DNA of 64,000 bases from Dastarcus helophoroides. Taxonomy: Eukaryota > Arthropoda > Insecta > Coleoptera > Bothrideridae. The notes under the pieces were generated by a model. That model did no database searches. It was not told the origin of the DNA and was given only the letters and a program-made list of their open reading frames with translations. Positions 58,325-64,000 of the stretch are shown here, piece by piece; within the stretch, counting starts at the first letter, position 1, and every line of letters starts with the position of its first letter. The translations under genes and the position numbers were made by a program. The stretch is taken from the NCBI GenBank assembly GCA_028583605.1, contig CM053326.1, positions 2,341,445 through 2,405,444 on the forward strand, given 5' to 3'.

Positions 58325-58967
58325 TCAGTGCATCACTTTATTTATTAAATAGCTAGACAAGACACAAAAATTAGTAATACACATAAAATCATCAATTTTT
58401 TTTAGCATTTTTGCGCGGTTTAACTGATTTTTTGGGGCTAATTTTTTCTTAGCTTTTTCTTCCAATTTTTCTTCTCTAATTTTTTTTCTTCTTTCCTTAT
58501 TTTCTTCCCTTTCGATTTTTTTAAGCTCTTTTTTTTCTTCTCTTTTGATTTTTTTAAGCTTCTTTCTTTCTTCTTCTGCGCTTTTCTCATTCTCTTTAGC
58601 TTCCATTAGGTCGATCCACTTGTCAGCTGTGATTACGGAAGGTAAAGGTTCTACCTTACGTTTTCGTGTCGTAGTCTTCTTTTTAGGCCACATACAAATT
58701 CCATCAATAACTTCGTCCAAAGACTTTCGACGCATTGAAATACTGTTCAAATGAGAAACATTAGTTGTACTAACGTCCTCAACTACAGGCTCTATAACAC
58801 CTTCCATAACAACAGGTTCTTGAATAACTTCATCACTAGGAGGGATTACAATATTCGGGTTTTTATGATTATCTACGAGGATAGGAAATTCAATCGCAAG
58901 AGGTACTTCACAGTCGGTAATTTGGTTAAGAGTATCAGAAGGATAGGAATCCAACAGTTCATCGACT
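58325..58967 (-). pseudogene. pogo transposase, exon 2 (C-terminal tail)
   Basis: From an acceptor at about 58968 (CTTTTTTAG on the minus strand) this exon encodes an acidic segment, then MWPKKKTTTRKRKVEPLPSV, ITADKWIDLMEAKENEKS and a long Glu/Lys-rich coiled-coil-like tail (residues about 125-185). Such a tail with an ITs/a.KW motif is common at the C-terminus of pogo and Tigger relatives in insects. It ends at 58325. The 5' part joins exon 1 through a donor GGTGAGTAA at about 59096. The intron is about 128 bp. Confidence 0.7.
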
Positions 58968-59091
58968 AAAAAAGTGCAAAAAAAAATATCAAATTAAAAT
59001 ATATAATTTAAAAATTTATAAATTATCCAAAGAATAGATCACTGAAATAAATTCAACATTGGGAGATTATTTTTTAACTGTTTTTTCAATT

Positions 59092-60709
59092 TTACTCACC
59101 TTCATGAAGATTAGACGCATCAAACTCAGAAAAAGGAAATCCGAAAACATTATCATTATGAGAAGCCAAAGGAGAAGGATTTTCAGGAACTAGAAGATGA
59201 CAAAGTGGGGATTGCAATTCATTTTCCGGTTTGTCATCTTCAACAGCCTGGGCCCAAAAATTGTACAATGACTCGTGTTTATCACCAGTTTCCCAATCAA
59301 TACCTGTAGCTTTGGCATTTTTGAATCGTTGTAATAGCTCAGGATTTATTTTACTCTCGATGTATTCTTGATGAGATAAGGCTTGCTGCATGGTTCTTTG
59401 CGAATTTATTTCATTAGAAATATTTTGATTGTTTTCTCGATCTTTCATTTCGACACACTTGCTATAGTCAACTGAATTCGCATTAAACGGACATAAACCG
59501 CAAGCTTTAAATCCATTCTTTATGACAGTCGTAAAATCTTCTTCAGAAATAAGTTTAGATAAAAAAGCTGGAACGTTATGTTTCTGAACATCAACACCAT
59601 CATTTTGTATACGCCAGTTTCTTATCAAATTTTTCCATCTTTGCTTCAAAGGAAAAAAAAAAAGAAACGTCCAATGGTTGTAAAATATGCGTGGAGTGAG
59701 GTGGAAAACAGCACAGGATAATCTGTTTATCCTTACAAAATTTACTTAGATGAATGGACATATGAGAAACATGGCCATCCAAGAAAACTATCACAGGAAG
59801 TTGAATTTTGCGTTCAAGCAGGAATGGATAGAAAACATTCGTGAAATATTCGTAGAAAGATTCACTAGTCATCCACCCATTCTCGGATTTTCCTATCCCC
59901 CAACCTTTGGGTGCCGAGTCAACGTAAATCTTAGGTATTCGCTCATACTTGAAAATTGTCAGTGATGGTGCAAATTCTCCGGCAGCGTTTACATTAAAAA
60001 GTGTAGTAACATTTTCTTTTTCGTTTCCAGCAACATCATACACAGCTTTTCCCCTTTCTGCTAAAACAAGACCACCTTTTGGTGATAAATGAACTGCCGT
60101 CTCGTCCATGTCGAATACTCGTCGAGGATCATCAAGGATTTTAATATTTTCTCCCAGTTCTTCAGCTATATGAGAGAACCATGACCGTATACCAGATTCA
60201 GTGACGATGGCTCAAGCCTTACAGAGGTGTTCAGCCCTTTTTTGACCCACACGTGGATGCCTCTTAAGAAATCCTTCAAACCACTTTCTTCCCGGGATAT
60301 TATTTTTAAAAGGATTTTTTAAACCTTCTGCGTCGACTAATTGTTTCACTGAATGAATTAAGAAATCTCTATTTATAGGAAAACCCATTCTGCTGGTTCC
60401 TAATAGCCATTCTTCTAATTTTTCTTCAATATGATGGCCAAGTATAGATTCAGGTCCTACTCGACCTGTAGTTTCTGGTACTTTGCCTCGAAGTTTACTA
60501 CGTAATGTAGTTCTTGGGACTTTATATTGATTACACGCCGTTGCAATAGCACAACCATTCTTCACTAATTCCAAAGCTTTTTGTAAGTCAGTTTCTGAGT
60601 AATTAAAAAATGTCCTTTTAGATTTTTCCTTTTGAATACCAGTTTTTGTTGATTTTGGAATTTTTTCAACGGGCTTCTGATTTTTCCTTGATGGCATTTT
60701 AACCTGCAA
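59092..60709 (-). pseudogene. pogo transposase, exon 1 (DNA binding and DDD catalytic core)
   Basis: From ATG 60709: a basic N-terminus, a Psq-type helix-turn-helix (KALELVKNGCAIATACNQYK, VPRTTLRSKL), then a CENP-B-type helix-turn-helix ending in GRKWFEGFLKRHPRVGQKRA. A TGA at 60210-60212 interrupts but the frame continues unchanged; a C-to-T change of a CGA Arg codon would explain it. The catalytic core follows: FDMDETAVHL (first Asp), VIVFLDGHVSHMS (second Asp), PPHSTHILQPLDV (third Asp, about 35 residues later). A one-base slip in the A-run at about 59651-59661 moves the frame for the last 185 residues (GFKACGLCPFNANSVDYSKC), ending at the splice donor near 59096. The enzyme would excise and insert at TA. 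Confidence 0.88.
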
Positions 60710-60719
60710 CAGATAAAAA

Positions 60720-61324
60720 ATAATCTTTCAACACTACGTTTCTTTTCCAGTCTCTATTTCGAAATATTATCTTAATTGTTTGAATATTAATTATTAAATA
60801 ACATACAGTTGGGCAGCAAAATACATTAAATGAGAAAAATTATGGCCAAAACTGGATAGTGTATGCACCATTTGTGGCCATGGTATGGCCACAAATAGCA
60901 ATCACATGTTTTTATTGTTCCACTTATGGCCATGGGATATTTTGTTAGTATTTGAGGTTATTATAAGTAAATTAATTTTTTTTAACATACTATTACGTTA
61001 TCTAGCTACTATAGAGCTTAAAATTTTAAAGAATATTAAGATTTGCAATAATTATGATAAATTTACTTACCAGGCCTTTCTCGAGATTCTTATAAGAATT
61101 AGTTATAATTTGGTGAGATACACCACGCGTCCAGATATTTTTTTAATAATCACTCAAACTATACTTTCAATCAGTATAGGGAAAAGTTTACAGCGTAGCC
61201 AACACACACAAAAACCCTATAAATACACTATAAAATGCTATCATAAAATAATATATGTAATATATCCCTATACATCTCAGACTGGCCACAAACGGAACAG
61301 TGGCCACAAACGGTACATCTACCC
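60720..61324. other. pogo 5' non-coding region and right end
   Basis: AT-rich DNA contains several TTTGTGGCCA or TGGCCACAAA words (about 60840-60905 and 61280-61310), which look like subterminal transposase-binding repeats matching the ends. Confidence 0.6.
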
Positions 61325-61326
61325 TA

Positions 61327-61742
61327 TGCATCACATTTCCAAGCCAAACGGAGTCAGGATAGCGCTGTATGCGGATGATGCAGCGATCCTAGCAAAGCAC
61401 GCAAGACAAGAAATAATAGTTAGAAGATTGCAACAATCACTCCATCAAATGGAGGAATGGTTTGGAAAATGACGTATTGAAGTCAATAGGGACAAAAGTA
61501 CAGCCACATACATGACAAGAAAAAGGACACAGCTAGAGGGAAATTTAAATATTTTCAATGAAGACATTTCGTGGATAGAAGAGGCAAAATATCTAGGAAT
61601 AATCTTGGCTAAAAAACTAACTTTTAGGAAACATATGGAACACGTAAAGAAAGGACAAGAATTTATTCGCTACTGTGCAGAAAAAGCCGTCTCAGTCTGA
61701 GAAATAAACGACTAATATACAAAGCAGCTATACAACCTACAA
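61327..61742 (+). pseudogene. LINE X, catalytic box and thumb of the reverse transcriptase
   Basis: It continues from the pogo insertion: ISKPNGVRIALYADDAAILA (YADD catalytic pair), LQQSLHQMEEWFGK, INRDKS-like VNRDKSTATYMTRK, then EEAKYLGIILAKKLTFRKHM. It ends abruptly after LRNKRLIYKAAIQPTI-type sequence at about 61742, where TTAGGTTAAGTTAGG begins. The C-terminal part and 3' UTR are missing. Confidence 0.8.
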
Positions 61743-61759
61743 TTAGGTTAAGTTAGGAT

Positions 61760-63595
61760 ACGTCTATTAGAGGGACATATTTTGGCAGTCCCCAAGGGTC
61801 CGTTTTAGAGAGATTTCACTGTGTCAGATAAATAAAGTTTCAACGTAAATTTTGAATTAATTAAAAAGCAAAAGCTTTTTTTTTACAGGAGGATAAAAAT
61901 ACTCAAAATTTGAATTGCATATATTATTGACAGAAAAAAAATCACCTTTAGAGGCGCTTTAGTACACCTTGAACCTTGTGAGGAATTTAAAAGTGCCCTA
62001 GATTAAAAGCGTAATGTTTTATATTAAGTTATTTAACGTCGATAACCATAATACCTCGTGAATTCACCAGCTAGTTCTCATCATATTGAATTGAAGTTAA
62101 TCAATGTGGTTGAAAGTAAGATGTGCTGAATGCATAATAAAACAGGCTGCTTATCGTGAGATTTTAGGAATAGGAAGTAAAAGTTTGGTAACAAGTCACG
62201 TCCCAAGTTGCCTAAATTTTACACTTATCCTACTTTCACTGGCACAAGTAACAACCCGTAACGCCTAAGGTTTTATTAAAGTCGACCTTCGATGTCAAAC
62301 AATAAATTAATCATGAACTAAACTACTTGGATGGAACATAAACGTTGAGATTATATGCAAACTTTAGCTTAATATTAATTGCTAAATTACTAAATTATAT
62401 GTATGTAATAACGCTGAATTTTATATAAGGTAAATTTTTAAACGTAAAAACATTGTGCAAAACCATTTTGATATCCTTTCAACGAATGTTGAATGTTTGT
62501 TAGTTGATCTCATAAAAATGAAATATGTATTTAAATAATGTACGTGAAAATGCTTTTTCTTGACATTTACGTTCATTATTAAGAGAAAATATGAACAATG
62601 TGATCAATTTTGTGGGGAAACGTACGTCACACAATTTATATAACAGAATTATTTTAGTCTATTCAAGTTATGGAATGTATTAAAAAAATTTCGGTTACTT
62701 AAGCTGAAACCGCTGAACAGCGATGGCATATTTATCGTATTTATTATATTTGCAATTTGTGCAATCAAAATCGATAGATTTATTATTTCCGAATTCAACA
62801 ACTGGTATTAGTTATAGCCAGTTTTATATGGGCCGCTTTTTCATTATTTCGGCTCTATCAATATTAATTACATTTTTTTAATGAGTTGGACTCATAGATC
62901 TGACACTAGATCTATGGTTAGACTATACCTACATGCGAAGGTCCTTCTTCCAATAAATTGGACTTTTACGATTCCTGATTTACATATTTTTAATGGGGTT
63001 GACATTTGGAGATTGTGAGGGCCAAACTATTGTCGAAGAGCCATTTTCCCCTTTTAAGTTTTAAGTCATTGAATTTTATGGAAATTAGTAATGTCATTAA
63101 GAAAATTAAAAAATAAAATTGACCTGTCTAGGGGTTTTATAAAAAAATCATTGGAAAGATTAATTTACCGCTAGAGTCATTTTTTTCTGTAGAATGATAA
63201 AATTAGGGGTTGCAACTTTTTAACATAACTTATATGTTTTTGGAACGCTTTTTTATGAGAACTAATAGAGCGTTTGTTTCATCAAAAAGTTCTAATTAAT
63301 TTTTGAGTTATTAAAGAAAAACTGTTTTGTGAGGTTAATTTTAAGGGGTGGTTTCACCACTTAAATCGCCGAGTTAGCGTCTAAAAAAAATACGTGTCCA
63401 ATATTTATTTATGTACTATAACATATCGCAAAATGAAAAAAATCGGTGGGGTACACCTCGGGTACTTTCCTTGTTAGTGTCGAAAGAGCCACATGTAATA
63501 ATCCGACGAATATATGCTTAACCGTTAAAAATTTAAAAATATTTGTAGGTACAAAAAATGTTCATTTTTTAATTCTGTATTTCATAGAAAACAAA
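61760..63595. other. Non-coding DNA
   Basis: No gene is recognised. From about 62990 the texture (long runs of short AT words with GGGGTGGTTTCACC) may be interior of an unidentified dispersed repeat. Confidence 0.35.
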
Positions 63596-63599
63596 TATA

Positions 63600-63699
63600 C
63601 AGGGTGTTCCATTTGAAAAAAAGAAGACAATTTGGTTCATAATTTATTTTATTATTTTATTTTTATTTTATTTATTGACATTGAATTTTAGACACCCTG
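63600..63699. repeat. Short unit with CAGGGTGT / ACACCCTG ends
   Basis: CAGGGTGTTCC at 63600-63610 and ACACCCTG at 63692-63699 form inverted ends of a ~100-bp AT-rich unit. A related AGACACTCTGTA closes the window at 63988. It may be part of a larger DNA transposon running off the edge. Confidence 0.45.
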
Positions 63700-64000
63700 T
63701 CCAAGTTAGGCTTAAGATATTTATAGCAAAGTAACTAGACACCCACTACAGTAAACACCTAGCGTAGTTTTGATTTTATGGCGTTTTTGTATTTTTAATG
63801 AATTTTTAAAGAAAATGTTGCAAAATATTTTTTTTCTCTTTATTTATTTATTACTCTGGAACTGTCCAACCAAATTTAACAATATTTTAGGAATATGTAA
63901 AGTTGTCAAAACGGAATCTAAAAATGTAAAAAAATACAGGGGATTCTATTTAAAAAAATCATCCTCGGTGGCTTACCCTTTTTGGAGACACTCTGTACAT

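Larger units (their letters stand above)
58006..61326 (-). mobile_element. pogo-type (Tc1/mariner superfamily) transposon
   Basis: A TA duplication at 58006-58007 and 61325-61326 flanks 58008-61324 (3317 bp). Perfect ~26-bp inverted ends start GGGTAGATGTACCGTTTG and contain GTGGCCAC; at the right end a second TTTGTGGCCA box follows. The transposase lies on the minus strand in two exons. Insertion was precise: joining the flanks restores a LINE frame reading NIYMHH. Confidence 0.92.
53431..61742 (+). mobile_element. LINE X: Jockey-like LINE abutting telomeric repeats, four nested insertions
   Basis: It starts with S1 directly after GGTTAG and continues through an ORF1-like tail, an AP-type endonuclease, a repeat region, and a reverse transcriptase with YADD at about 61370. 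It breaks off at about 61742 into TTAGGTTAAGTTAGG. Interruptions are a Penelope foldback (53544-53672), LINE Y (54125-55490), a second foldback (57515-57663) and a pogo transposon (58008-61324). All pieces keep the same orientation and read on from each other. The endonuclease motifs place it in the Jockey group; the association with TTAGG is direct. Confidence 0.75.

Overview
The window looks like nuclear DNA of an insect or close arthropod relative. It is AT-rich and intron-poor, it carries interstitial TTAGG arrays (the insect telomeric repeat), and nearly everything recognisable is a eukaryotic transposable element. I recognise no host gene. The order and species cannot be decided from the sequence alone.

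Layout. 1-1657: right part of a hAT element with the transposase C-terminus, followed by an RTE-type LINE scrap (1658-1849). 2436-6190: an almost intact hAT-like transposon with ~400-bp terminal inverted repeats, an 8-bp target duplication and a two-exon transposase. 7334-12105: a 4.8-kb non-coding element flanked by perfect 67-bp direct repeats. 12541-22960: an (AAT)n tract followed by three diverged R4/Dong-clade retrotransposons head to tail. 23092-23790: a Penelope-like foldback and an AP-endonuclease scrap. 24969-25985: a gypsy LTR element with most of its interior deleted. 26579-31666: a hAT element with a second hAT-type element nested inside it (26948-30745); the inner one carries a complete-looking hammerhead ribozyme at 27640-27686. 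32968-42149: two inverted copies of one hAT-like family around two I-clade LINEs, one of which is split by a solo LTR. 42556-43188: a 633-bp hAT MITE. 44060-46925: an RTE LINE. 48490-50455: a Jockey-like LINE. 51420-53432: a Penelope GIY-YIG fragment, then TTAGG arrays. 53431-61742: one Jockey-like LINE (called LINE X here) whose 5' end abuts TTAGG repeats and which has been interrupted by a Penelope foldback, another Jockey LINE (LINE Y), a second foldback and a pogo transposon.

Stretches without recognised elements (6199-7266, 23800-24960, 25990-26570, 31675-32967, 46930-48480, 61760-64000) look like single-copy DNA. They hold only short candidate sites, such as two CTCF-like motifs and one full NFI palindrome.

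How it fits together. Most coding remnants are broken by stops and frameshifts, many of them in A-runs, so this is a layered transposon cluster rather than an operating gene set. Insertion order can be read from target duplications: 8 bp for hAT, TA for pogo, and 9, 10 and 12 bp for the Penelope foldbacks. The best candidates for something new are the hammerhead ribozyme, the 67-bp duplication, the in-phase junctions of LINE X with telomeric repeats together with its five tandem 46-residue repeats, and the shared AT-rich filler inside several unrelated hAT families.
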